A DNA stretch of 64,000 nucleotides from Halomonas alimentaria (GTDB lineage Bacteria > Pseudomonadota > Gammaproteobacteria > Pseudomonadales > Halomonadaceae): contig NZ_WUTT01000001.1 of NCBI RefSeq assembly GCF_009902005.1, positions 871,601 to 935,600 on the forward strand, read 5' to 3'. Position 1 is the stretch's first letter. Every line of letters begins with the position of its first letter. Below, one piece after another: positions 34,143 through 42,199 of the stretch. A model generated the notes under the pieces. The model was given only the letters and a program-made list of their open reading frames with translations, searched no databases and was not told where the DNA came from. The translations under genes and the position numbers were made by a program.

Positions 34143-35531
34143 ATGAACCAGAGCGTCAATATCGAGCTCGGCAGCCCCGCGGCCGAGGCCTTCGAGGCCC
34201 GTCAGTTCAAGGTCTACACCCACCGCCAGCTCGACAAGATCGAAGCGATCCAGAACCTGCCTGACGACCTGCGCTTCGACATGCGGGTCGTCAGCCAGGT
34301 GCTGCCGTTCCGGGTCAACGAGTACGTGATCGAGGAGCTGATCGACTGGGACAGGGTGCCCGAAGACCCGGTCTTCCAGCTCACCTTCCCTCAGCGCGGC
34401 ATGCTGCTTCCCGAGCACTTCGAGGAGGTGGCCGAGCTGATGCGCCGCGAGGCCTCCGCCGCCGAGATGAAGCCGGTGATCGAGCGCATCCGCTCCGAAC
34501 TCAACCCGCATCCGGCGGGGCAGATGGACCTCAACCTGCCGCTGCTCGATGGCGAGCCGCTGCCCGGCATGCAGCACAAGTACCGCGAGACGGTGCTGTT
34601 CTTCCCCAGCCAGGGGCAGGTCTGCCACAGCTACTGCACCTTCTGCTTCCGCTGGGCGCAGTTCGTCGGCGACAAGGACCTGAAGTTCGCCTCCAATGAA
34701 GCGGATTCCCTGCACCGCTACCTGGCTGAGCACACCGAGGTCACCGACCTGCTGATGACCGGCGGCGACCCCATGGTGATGAAGGCCAAGCACCTGCGTC
34801 AGTACCTGGAGGGGCTGATGGCGCCTGAGCTGGATCACGTTCAGGACATCCGCATCGGTACCAAGAGCCTGACCTTCTGGCCCTACCGCTTCGTCACCGA
34901 CCCGGACGCTGAGGATATCCTCGAGTTGTTCAGAGAGTTGGTGGCTGCTGGGAAACATGTCGCCTTCATGGCGCACTTCAACCACTGGAAGGAGATGGAC
35001 ACCCCCATCTGCCGCGAGGCGATCCGCCGCATCCGCGCCACCGGGGCGGAGATCCGTACCCAAGCGCCGTTGCTCAAGCACATCAACGACGATGCCGACC
35101 AGTGGGCACGCATGTGGACCACCCAGGTGCGCCTGGGGATGATCCCGTATTACATGTTTGTGGAGCGCGACACCGGCGCCCGCCACTACTTCGAGGTGCC
35201 GCTGGTGCGAGCCTGGGAGATCTACCGCGAGGCGATGAAGCAGGTGCCGGGCCTGGCGCGCACCGCCCGTGGGCCCTCCATGTCTGCCGATCCGGGCAAG
35301 GTGGAGATCCAGGGGGTCACCGAGATTCAGGGCGAGAAGGTCTTTGTGCTGCGTTTCATCCAGGGTCGCGACAGCGACTGGGTGCAGCGGCCGTTCTTCG
35401 CGAAATACGACGAAGAAGCCACCTGGCTCAACCACCTGCAGCCGGCGCTGGGGGAGAGCGAGTTCTTCTACGAGGCCGAGTTCACGGCCATGAAGGACGA
35501 GAAGCAGGCGTTGATCATGAAGGCATCGTGA
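34143..35531 (+). CDS. KamA-like radical SAM protein (lysine 2,3-aminomutase family)
   Basis: 462-residue radical SAM enzyme related to lysine 2,3-aminomutase. The [4Fe-4S] cluster motif is CHSYCTFC (C161, C165, C168), with TGGDP at 206-210 and QAPLLKHINDDADQW at 307-321, as in KamA-type proteins. The PLP-lysine region of true aminomutases is replaced by MSADPGKVEIQGV; K386 could still be the PLP lysine. The order SYCTFCFRW also differs from the usual YCRHCTRR. The substrate is therefore uncertain. AGGAGG precedes the ATG. It is monocistronic after a 204-base leader in which I see no clear structure. Confidence 0.82.
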   Translation: MNQSVNIELGSPAAEAFEARQFKVYTHRQLDKIEAIQNLPDDLRFDMRVVSQVLPFRVNEYVIEELIDWDRVPEDPVFQLTFPQRGMLLPEHFEEVAELMRREASAAEMKPVIERIRSELNPHPAGQMDLNLPLLDGEPLPGMQHKYRETVLFFPSQGQVCHSYCTFCFRWAQFVGDKDLKFASNEADSLHRYLAEHTEVTDLLMTGGDPMVMKAKHLRQYLEGLMAPELDHVQDIRIGTKSLTFWPYRFVTDPDAEDILELFRELVAAGKHVAFMAHFNHWKEMDTPICREAIRRIRATGAEIRTQAPLLKHINDDADQWARMWTTQVRLGMIPYYMFVERDTGARHYFEVPLVRAWEIYREAMKQVPGLARTARGPSMSADPGKVEIQGVTEIQGEKVFVLRFIQGRDSDWVQRPFFAKYDEEATWLNHLQPALGESEFFYEAEFTAMKDEKQALIMKAS

Positions 35532-35551
35532 GGCAGCGGTGAGTTCTATTC

Positions 35552-35580
35552 AGCAAGGGCCGCTACGTGCGCCCCTTGCT
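35552..35580 (+). terminator. Hairpin after the KamA-like gene
   Basis: AGCAAGGG and CCCTTGCT form an 8-pair stem about 20 bases after the stop. The bases after it (GCATTGCATC) are not T-rich. Confidence 0.55.
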
Positions 35581-35790
35581 GCATTGCATCAAGAGATTAA
35601 CGCTTCATAAACGCTCGTCGGGACTAGACTAGGGGTGAACAAACCCGTCGGCCATGTTCTGCCGGCCTTGCTTCCGGTCATTATCCCCGGAGAAGTTTTT
35701 TCGCTAAAGTAGAAAGGGGTGGTAGATTCGGAGCCCGGTGTGGTCTCGGTCTCGCCGCTCGATTGCCGACAACGTCAAAGAGGTATGTCC

Positions 35791-36771
35791 ATGAAACGCC
35801 ATGCATTCTCTGCTGCTGCCTTCACCGGTGCGCTCCTGGGGGCCGCGATGTTCGCGTCGCCGGCCATGGCGCAGGATGAAGAGAGGTTCATCACCATCGG
35901 TACCGGTGGCCAGACCGGCGTCTACTATGTGGTCGGCCAGTCCGTCTGCCGCCTGGTAAATCGTCTGGAAGACGCCAACATCAAGTGTAATGCGCCCTCC
36001 ACCGGCGGCTCGGTGGCCAACGTCAACGGCATCAAGTCCGGTCAGCTGGACATGGGCGTGGTGCAGTCCGACGTCCAGTACCAGGCCTACAACGGCACCG
36101 GCAACTTCGAAGGCGACGCCTACGAGGACCTGCGTGCGGTGTTCCGTGTCCACGGCGAGCCGCTGACCCTGCTGGCCCGTGCCGATTCCGGCATCGAGAC
36201 CCTCGATGACCTGGAAGGCAAGCGCGTCAACATCGGTAACCCCGGCTCCGGTCAGCGCAACACCATGGAAGTGGTGATGGAAGCCAAGGGCTGGACCGAG
36301 GACACCTTTGCCCTGGCCTCCCAGCTGGATGCCGCCGAGCAGGCCGCGGCCCTGGCCGACAACAACGTCGATGCGATGGTGTATGTGGTGGGTCACCCCA
36401 ACGGCTCCATTCAGGAAGCCACCACTACCGTGGATGCGCGCCTGATCCCGCTGAACGGCGAAGCCATCGACGGCATCGTCGAGGAATTCCCCTACTACTC
36501 CAAGTCGGTGATCCCCGGCGGCCTCTACAAGGGCAACGACGAGGATGTCGATACCTTCGGCGTGGCGGCGACCTTCGTGACAACCGCCCAGGCTGACGAG
36601 GACATCGTCTACCAGACCGTCAAGGCGATCTTCGACAACTTCGATCGCTTCAAGCAGCTGCACCCGGCCTTCGAGAATCTCGATCCGGAAGAGATGGTCT
36701 CCTCAGGCCTCTCCGCACCGCTGCATGACGGAGCTGCCCGCTACTATCGCGAGCAGGGCTGGATCGAGTGA
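35791..36771 (+). CDS. TAXI-family TRAP transporter solute receptor
   Basis: 326-residue periplasmic receptor of the TAXI type. The signal peptide ends SPAMA (about residue 27); the mature protein opens with FITIGTGGQTGVYYVVGQSVCRLVN, the classic TAXI start, and has GKRVNIGNPGSGQRNTMEVVMEAKG. I chose the ATG at 35791, seven bases after GAGG; an ATG at 35785 is too close to that site. The cargo is unknown; known TAXI receptors bind glutamate-type or other carboxylates. A fused permease and a UspA gene follow. Confidence 0.92.
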   Translation: MKRHAFSAAAFTGALLGAAMFASPAMAQDEERFITIGTGGQTGVYYVVGQSVCRLVNRLEDANIKCNAPSTGGSVANVNGIKSGQLDMGVVQSDVQYQAYNGTGNFEGDAYEDLRAVFRVHGEPLTLLARADSGIETLDDLEGKRVNIGNPGSGQRNTMEVVMEAKGWTEDTFALASQLDAAEQAAALADNNVDAMVYVVGHPNGSIQEATTTVDARLIPLNGEAIDGIVEEFPYYSKSVIPGGLYKGNDEDVDTFGVAATFVTTAQADEDIVYQTVKAIFDNFDRFKQLHPAFENLDPEEMVSSGLSAPLHDGAARYYREQGWIE

Positions 36772-36782
36772 TCCGAAGACCT

Positions 36783-36838
36783 GAGGTGATCTCACCTCGG
36801 TGAAGAATGCGCGGTCACCCGAGGGGGCCGCGCATTCT
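36783..36838 (+). terminator. Two stem-loops between TAXI receptor and permease
   Basis: GAGGTGA/TCACCTC (36783-36798) and AGAATGCGCGG/CCGCGCATTCT (36804-36838, 13-base loop) are perfect stems; the second is followed by GTTT. They probably give partial termination, so that receptor mRNA exceeds permease mRNA. Confidence 0.65.
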
Positions 36839-36906
36839 GTTTGGGATGCTCAAGGGCATCACCAGCAGGGGTTCCCAGGGCAAACGTTACAGAGCAGGGC
36901 ACGCTT

Positions 36907-39501
36907 ATGACTGAGGACAACAAGAGGGCCGCCGGGCACGAGGTCGACCTGGAGGATATGGTCGCCTCGAGCGATTCGGGGGCTCGCAAGCCGGCCGGGA
37001 CGCCGGGCAAGCTGCTGGTCAGCATTGCCGCCGCCTGGTCGCTCTTCCAGCTTTGGATCGCATCCCCGATCCCCTTCATACTGGGCTTCGGCGTCTTCAA
37101 TGCCACCGAGTCCCGCTCCATCCACCTGGCCTTCGCACTCTTCCTGGCCTACATGGCCTATCCGGCACTCAAGCGCTCGCCGCGTGACCGTATCCCCGTC
37201 CAGGATTGGGTGCTGGCGGCGGCGGCGGCCTTCTGTGGCGCCTACATGTTCATGTTCTATGAACAGCTCGCCCAGCGCCCGGGGGCGCCGATCCTGCAGG
37301 ACGTGATCATCGGGGTGGCGGGTATCGTGCTGCTGCTGGAGGCCACGCGACGGGCGCTCGGTCCGCCGCTGATGATCGTGGCATCGGTCTTTCTTATCTA
37401 CAGCCTGGCCGGCCCTTACATGCCGGGCATCCTCTCTCACGGTGGGGTCAGCCTCTTCGGCCTGGTCAACCACCAGTGGCTGACCACTCAGGGGGTCTTC
37501 GGCATCGCCCTCGGGGTCTCGACCAGCTTCGTCTTCCTGTTCGTGCTGTTCGGCGCCCTGCTCGACAAGGCCGGGGCCGGCAACTACTTCATCAAGGTTG
37601 CCTTCTCGCTGCTCGGCCACTACAAGGGCGGGCCGGCCAAGGCCGCCGTGGTGGCCTCGGCCATGACTGGCCTGATCTCCGGCTCCTCCATCGCCAACGT
37701 GGTGACCACCGGCACCTTCACCGTGCCGATGATGAAGCGCGTCGGCTTCTCGGCCGAGAAGGCCGGTGCCGTTGAGGTGGCATCTTCGGTCAACGGCCAG
37801 ATCATGCCGCCGGTGATGGGCGCTGCGGCCTTCCTGATGGTCGAGTACGTGGGCATCTCCTATGTCGAGGTGATCAAGCACGCCTTCCTGCCGGCGCTGA
37901 TCTCCTATATCGCCCTGGTCTATATCGTTCATCTGGAAGCCATGAAGGCCAACATGCAGGGGCTGCAGAGCAGCAATCCGCCCAAGCCCCTGGTGCGCAA
38001 GGTGATCGGCTTCCTCGGCGGCCTGCTGCTGATGATGATCACGGCCCTCGCGGTCTACTACGGCCTGGGCTGGCTCAAGCCGGTGCTGGGCGATGCCACG
38101 CCCTGGGTGGTCGCGGTCGCCCTGACGGTGATCTATGTCGCGCTGCTCAAGCTGGCCGCGGGGTATCCCGAGCTCGAGCTCGACGACCCGGACACCCCCA
38201 TCTACAAGTTGCCCCAGACCAAGCCCACGGTGCTGGTCGGCCTGCAATACATCCTGCCGGTGATCGTGCTGGTCTGGTGCCTGATGGTGGAGCGCCTCTC
38301 GCCGGGGCTGTCGGCCTTCTGGGCGACGGTGTTCATGATCTTCATCATCCTCACCCAGCGTCCGATTACCTCGATCTTCCGCGGTCGCAGCGACATGGCG
38401 GCGGACCTGCGCGAGGGGGCCCTGGACCTGTGGAACGGCCTGGTCACCGGTGCCCGCAACATGATCGGCATCGGCATCGCCACCGCCACCGCCGGCATCA
38501 TCGTCGGCGCGGTCTCCCAGACCGGCGTCGGCCTGGTACTCGCCGAGGTGGTGGAAACCCTTGCCATGGGCAACCTGATGCTGATCCTGCTGCTTACCGC
38601 GGTGCTCAGCCTGATCCTCGGCATGGGCCTGCCCACCACGGCCAACTACATCGTGGTGTCGGCGCTGCTGGCGCCGGTCATCGTCAACCTGGGGGCGGAG
38701 AACGGCCTGCTGGTACCGCTGATCGCGGTGCACCTGTTCGTGTTCTACTTCGGGATCATGGCGGACGTCACCCCACCGGTGGGGCTCGCCTCCTTCGCCG
38801 CGGCAGCGGTCTCGGGGGGTGACCCGATCCGCACCGGCTTCCAGGCCTTCTACTACAGCCTACGCACCGCGGCATTGCCGTTCCTGTTCATCTTCAACAC
38901 CGACCTGCTGCTGATTGATGTGACCTTCCTGCAGGGTATTCTGATCTTCGTGGTGTCGACCATCGCCATGCTGATCTTCGCCGCGGCGACCCAGGGCTTC
39001 ATGATCACCCGCAGCCGCTGGTACGAGTCCATCGTACTGCTGCTGGTGGCCTTCACCCTGTTCCGGCCGGGCTTCTGGATGGACAGGATCCACGACCCCT
39101 ACCAGTCGGTGCCGCCGGCCCAGTTCGCCGAGGCGCTGGGCAGCGTCGACGAGGAGAGCACGCTTCGCCTGCAGGTCAGCGGCCTGGATGCCTATGGCGA
39201 CCCGCTGACCACCTACATGCAGCTGCCGGTGCCGGAAGGGGAGACGGGCCAGGAGCGCCTCGACAACCTGGGCCTGATGTTGCTGATCGAGGACGACAAG
39301 GCCATCGTCGACATGGTGGCCTATGGCAGCCAGGCCTCTGACCTGGGCTTCGACTTCGACCAGGAGATCATCGAGGTGCTGGCCCCGGTGGACCGCTGGA
39401 CCAAGGAGCTGATGTGGATCCCGGCCTTCCTGGTGTTCGGCCTGATCGTAGTGATGCAGCGGCGGCGGCGGGATCGCAGTGCCGCGGTGACATCAGCCTG
39501 A
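36907..39501 (+). CDS. TRAP transporter fused permease (4TM/12TM)
   Basis: 864-residue fusion of the small and large TRAP permease domains, the usual partner of TAXI receptors. A polar cytoplasmic N terminus is followed by four segments (SLFQLWIASPIPFILGFGVF onward) and a DctM-like domain with GLISGSSIANVVTTGTFTVPMMKRVG, LILGMGLPTTANYIVVSALLAPV and FGIMADVTPPVGLASFAAAA. The C-terminal extension (residues about 725-850) contains a non-membrane stretch, common in this family. Start at 36907 (MTEDNKRA); no strong ribosome site. Confidence 0.92.
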   Translation: MTEDNKRAAGHEVDLEDMVASSDSGARKPAGTPGKLLVSIAAAWSLFQLWIASPIPFILGFGVFNATESRSIHLAFALFLAYMAYPALKRSPRDRIPVQDWVLAAAAAFCGAYMFMFYEQLAQRPGAPILQDVIIGVAGIVLLLEATRRALGPPLMIVASVFLIYSLAGPYMPGILSHGGVSLFGLVNHQWLTTQGVFGIALGVSTSFVFLFVLFGALLDKAGAGNYFIKVAFSLLGHYKGGPAKAAVVASAMTGLISGSSIANVVTTGTFTVPMMKRVGFSAEKAGAVEVASSVNGQIMPPVMGAAAFLMVEYVGISYVEVIKHAFLPALISYIALVYIVHLEAMKANMQGLQSSNPPKPLVRKVIGFLGGLLLMMITALAVYYGLGWLKPVLGDATPWVVAVALTVIYVALLKLAAGYPELELDDPDTPIYKLPQTKPTVLVGLQYILPVIVLVWCLMVERLSPGLSAFWATVFMIFIILTQRPITSIFRGRSDMAADLREGALDLWNGLVTGARNMIGIGIATATAGIIVGAVSQTGVGLVLAEVVETLAMGNLMLILLLTAVLSLILGMGLPTTANYIVVSALLAPVIVNLGAENGLLVPLIAVHLFVFYFGIMADVTPPVGLASFAAAAVSGGDPIRTGFQAFYYSLRTAALPFLFIFNTDLLLIDVTFLQGILIFVVSTIAMLIFAAATQGFMITRSRWYESIVLLLVAFTLFRPGFWMDRIHDPYQSVPPAQFAEALGSVDEESTLRLQVSGLDAYGDPLTTYMQLPVPEGETGQERLDNLGLMLLIEDDKAIVDMVAYGSQASDLGFDFDQEIIEVLAPVDRWTKELMWIPAFLVFGLIVVMQRRRRDRSAAVTSA

Positions 39502-39514
39502 GGGAGAGAGCGTC

Positions 39515-39943
39515 ATGTACCAGAAGATCATGTTAACGGTGGACCTCAACGAGGAGGCCTCCTGGGTCAAGGCGCTGCCGACGGCGGTGGCGCTGTGCCG
39601 CAGTTTCGGTGCCTCGCTGCACGTGGTGACGGTGTTGCCGGACTACCGCATGCCGCTGGTCGGCTCCTACTTTCCCAAGGACTTCGCCAAGAAGGCCCAT
39701 GAGGCGATCAAGGAGGCCCAGCACGAGTTCATCCGCGACCACGTGCCCGAGGACATCACGGCCCAGAGCGTGATCGTCGACGGCTCGCCCTGGGAGGCGA
39801 TCGTCAAGGCCGCCAAGAAGCTCGAGGTGGACCTGATCGTCATGGCCTCCCACAACAAGCGCAAGTTCGCCGACTACGTGCTCGGTCCCAACGCCGAGCA
39901 TGTGGTGCACCACTCCAAGGTCTCGGTGATGATCGTGCGCTGA
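39515..39943 (+). CDS. UspA-family universal stress protein linked to TRAP transporter
   Basis: 142-residue UspA-domain protein with the ATP-binding signature near the C terminus (VMASHNKRKFADYVLGPNAEHVVHHSKVSVMIVR), where a G-2x-G-9x-G type loop is expected, though only the GPNAEHVVHHS part is clear. It lies 13 bases after the fused permease. Halomonas elongata TeaD, a UspA protein, limits its ectoine TRAP transporter in an ATP-dependent way; a similar brake on the TAXI system is inferred. Confidence 0.87.
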   Translation: MYQKIMLTVDLNEEASWVKALPTAVALCRSFGASLHVVTVLPDYRMPLVGSYFPKDFAKKAHEAIKEAQHEFIRDHVPEDITAQSVIVDGSPWEAIVKAAKKLEVDLIVMASHNKRKFADYVLGPNAEHVVHHSKVSVMIVR

Positions 39944-39980
39944 GGATGAGTGGCTCTCGCCACGTCTGATCGGCCTTGTA

Positions 39981-40009
39981 GAGGGCCCCGACCCGGTGTC
40001 GGGGCCCTC
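39981..40009 (+). terminator. Terminator after the TAXI-TRAP operon
   Basis: GAGGGCCCCGAC and GTCGGGGCCCTC form a perfect 12-pair stem with loop CCGGT, followed by CGCGTTTGCG. Confidence 0.8.
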
Positions 40010-40064
40010 CGCGTTTGCGTGGGGCGCAGAGCGTGGAAAAAGGCAAGCGCGATTCCCTGCAGAG

Positions 40065-40078
40065 TTGACTCGGATCAA
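40065..40078. promoter_or_regulatory. FNR/Anr-type box before the DUF2189 gene
   Basis: TTGAC-TCGG-ATCAA matches the FNR/Anr consensus TTGAT-N4-ATCAA at 9 of 10 positions. It lies 126 bases before the start of the DUF2189 gene. It also contains TTGACT, a possible -35 element. Confidence 0.5.
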
Positions 40079-40203
40079 CTAGATTAAGACAGAGTTAACG
40101 AGGAAAGGCCCCGTTAACGTGTCTCGATGGGCCGGACCCGCGCCGGAACCATTCGCGCAGCGCCCGAGCCGGTCGGGCGGTAATCGGTGAAGAGAGGTGA
40201 CAC

Positions 40204-41031
40204 ATGAATGCGGCAACCGCGAAAGCACGTGACGCGTCGGCAGCGCCTGGCGTCAGGATCACCATCCAGCCGGTGGGCATGGAACGCCCCAGGGCCTGGC
40301 TCGCCGCCGGCATCGAGGATTTCCGACAGGCCGCCGCGGTCAGCCTGGCCTATGGCATGTTCTGGGTAGGGCTGAGCATCGCAGTCACCGTCGGGGCCAT
40401 CTATCTGGGGCTCTGGCACTGGCTGCTGCCGCTGGTGGCCGGGTTCATGTTCATCGGCCCCCTGGTTGCGGTGGGCTCCTACGGCATCAGCCGAGCCCTG
40501 GAGGCCAATCGCGCCCCCCACCTGGGTGATGCCTTCGGCGCCTGGCGTCCCCATGCCGGCCAGCTGGCGATGATGGGGGTGATGATGATGATCTTCTTCA
40601 TGGCCTGGATCCGCGTGGCCACGTTGCTGTTCGCGCTCTTCTTCGGCTTCGAGGTGCCCAGCCCCGATGCCCTCTACGCGGCACTGCTGACCACCCCGCA
40701 GGGGCTCGGCATGATCGCCGTGGGCACGGTGCTGGGCAGCGTGCTCGCCTTCGGTGCCTTCGCCATCAGCGTGGTGGCCATCCCGACCCTGATGGATCAG
40801 GACCTCACCTTCATGGAAGGCATCGAGGCCAGCATTCGCTCGGTATCCAGGAACTTTCGCCCGATGCTGCTGTGGGCCGCCATCCTCACCGGCTGTGTGC
40901 TGGTCGGGGTGCTGACCTTCTATATCGGCCTGGCGCTGATCCTGCCCGTGCTGGGCTTTGCCAGCTGGCACGCCTACGAGGATCTGGTGGTCGTCAAGCC
41001 CCAGGAGGAGGGCCACCAGTTGCACAGCTGA
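40204..41031 (+). CDS. DUF2189 integral membrane protein
   Basis: 275-residue membrane protein with a soluble N terminus (IQPVGMERPRAWLAAGIEDFRQAAAVSLAYG, typical of DUF2189) and about five to six hydrophobic segments. Function is unknown; family members often lie near respiratory or denitrification genes, and an FNR-like box upstream fits oxygen-responsive expression. AGAGGTGA lies before the ATG. It is monocistronic as far as I can see. Confidence 0.85.
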   Translation: MNAATAKARDASAAPGVRITIQPVGMERPRAWLAAGIEDFRQAAAVSLAYGMFWVGLSIAVTVGAIYLGLWHWLLPLVAGFMFIGPLVAVGSYGISRALEANRAPHLGDAFGAWRPHAGQLAMMGVMMMIFFMAWIRVATLLFALFFGFEVPSPDALYAALLTTPQGLGMIAVGTVLGSVLAFGAFAISVVAIPTLMDQDLTFMEGIEASIRSVSRNFRPMLLWAAILTGCVLVGVLTFYIGLALILPVLGFASWHAYEDLVVVKPQEEGHQLHS

Positions 41032-41130
41032 TCGGCTTAGAGTTTCTCTCGACAAGGCACTATGCTGGGGGGCGTGAACGCCCCCCAGCTCTTTATGGGT
41101 ATCCGTCTTCTTGCCTGCTGTGAGTCTGTC

Positions 41131-41616
41131 ATGCCGCACTCCCTGCCCGCCGCTGCTGTGCTGGCGGCCCTTGCTCTCATCGGTGAGCCGCTCCTGGCCC
41201 AGTCCGACCCCTCCGCCCAGGTCGAGTCGCTGCAGCATGAGCTGCACGCCTGCCTGGTGGAGGCCGAGGAGGACCTCGACGCCATGCTGGCCTGTGCCGA
41301 CACGGCCGAGGCGGGCTGGCGTGAGCAAGTCGAGCGACTCACGGGGCGGCTGGACCGTGCGCTGGGAGAGGAGGCCCGCGACGCCCTGGTACTGTCGGAG
41401 CAGGCCTGGCAGGCCAGTCGTGAGGCGGACCTGACGCTGATGGAGGCCTACCATGCCCAGTTGCAGGAGGTGGAGCTGGTCATGCCGGGCATGCTCGAGC
41501 TGTCCCATCAGCTGCAGCGCAATGCCATCTTCGAGGCGCGGGCCAACTTGCTGCTGCGCCTTCTCGACGGGCTGGGATCTCTGCCCGATCCCGACCTGCC
41601 GCCTTCGTCGAGCTGA
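41131..41616 (+). CDS. Exported LprI-like (DUF1311-type) protein
   Basis: 161-residue protein with a probable signal peptide (LPAAAVLAALALIGEPLLAQ) and a mainly helical mature part. The spacing of two cysteines (C45 and C58 from this start) with EQAWQASREADL resembles DUF1311/LprI-type lysozyme-inhibitor-like proteins, whose WLxYRDxxC motif is here altered. No ribosome site decides the start; 41095 and 41062 are in-frame alternatives. Function remains open. Confidence 0.6.
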   Translation: MPHSLPAAAVLAALALIGEPLLAQSDPSAQVESLQHELHACLVEAEEDLDAMLACADTAEAGWREQVERLTGRLDRALGEEARDALVLSEQAWQASREADLTLMEAYHAQLQEVELVMPGMLELSHQLQRNAIFEARANLLLRLLDGLGSLPDPDLPPSSS

Positions 41617-41674
41617 CCATGGCGTCGTGATCGGGTAGTCTGGCGCCCAGAAGTCGCCGCCAAGGGTACCCGCC

Positions 41675-42172
41675 ATGCGCCTATCGATCATCGCCCTCCT
41701 GCTGGCCTGTCTGCCGGTGCCCTCCTTCGGCGATGAGCTGCCGGTACCCGAAGGAGAGGTCCTGCTGACCATCACCGGTGATATTGCCCATCCCAATGTC
41801 GGTGAAGACGCGCTCTTCGACCGATCGATGTTGATGACGCTTTCCCCCCTGACGGTCTGCACCCGCACCCCCTGGCACAGTGAGTCGGGCTGCTTTCAGG
41901 GGCCGCTGATACGTGAGTTGCTCGCCGCGGCGGGGGGGCGGGCCGACAGCATCGTGGTGCAGGCCCTCAATGAGTACCGGGCCGAGATTCCCGTGAAGGA
42001 GTTGCACGACTACGACGTGATCCTGGCCATCAGCCGTGATGGCGAGCCGATCCCGATTCGCGAGTTCGGCCCGCTGTTCGTGCTCTATCCCTTCGATGAT
42101 CATCCGGAGTTGCATAACGAGGCGGTGCGATTCCGCTCGGTATGGCACGTGGCGGAGATCCATGCGCCCTGA
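41675..42172 (+). CDS. Periplasmic molybdopterin-domain-like protein
   Basis: 165-residue protein with a signal peptide (residues 1-19, ending PSFG) and a fold resembling the oxidoreductase molybdopterin-binding domain (LTITGDI, FDRSMLMTLSPLTVCTRTPW, GPLIRELLAAAG, FGPLFVLYPFDD). It is far shorter than the catalytic enzymes, so it may be a ligand-binding relic of that domain. It stops 27 bases before a hybrid sensor kinase with a periplasmic loop, a pairing that suggests a periplasmic signal-binding partner. This role is inferred. Confidence 0.72.
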   Translation: MRLSIIALLLACLPVPSFGDELPVPEGEVLLTITGDIAHPNVGEDALFDRSMLMTLSPLTVCTRTPWHSESGCFQGPLIRELLAAAGGRADSIVVQALNEYRAEIPVKELHDYDVILAISRDGEPIPIREFGPLFVLYPFDDHPELHNEAVRFRSVWHVAEIHAP

Positions 42173-42199
42173 GCAGGCGGTGTCAGCGGGACGTCGCCC

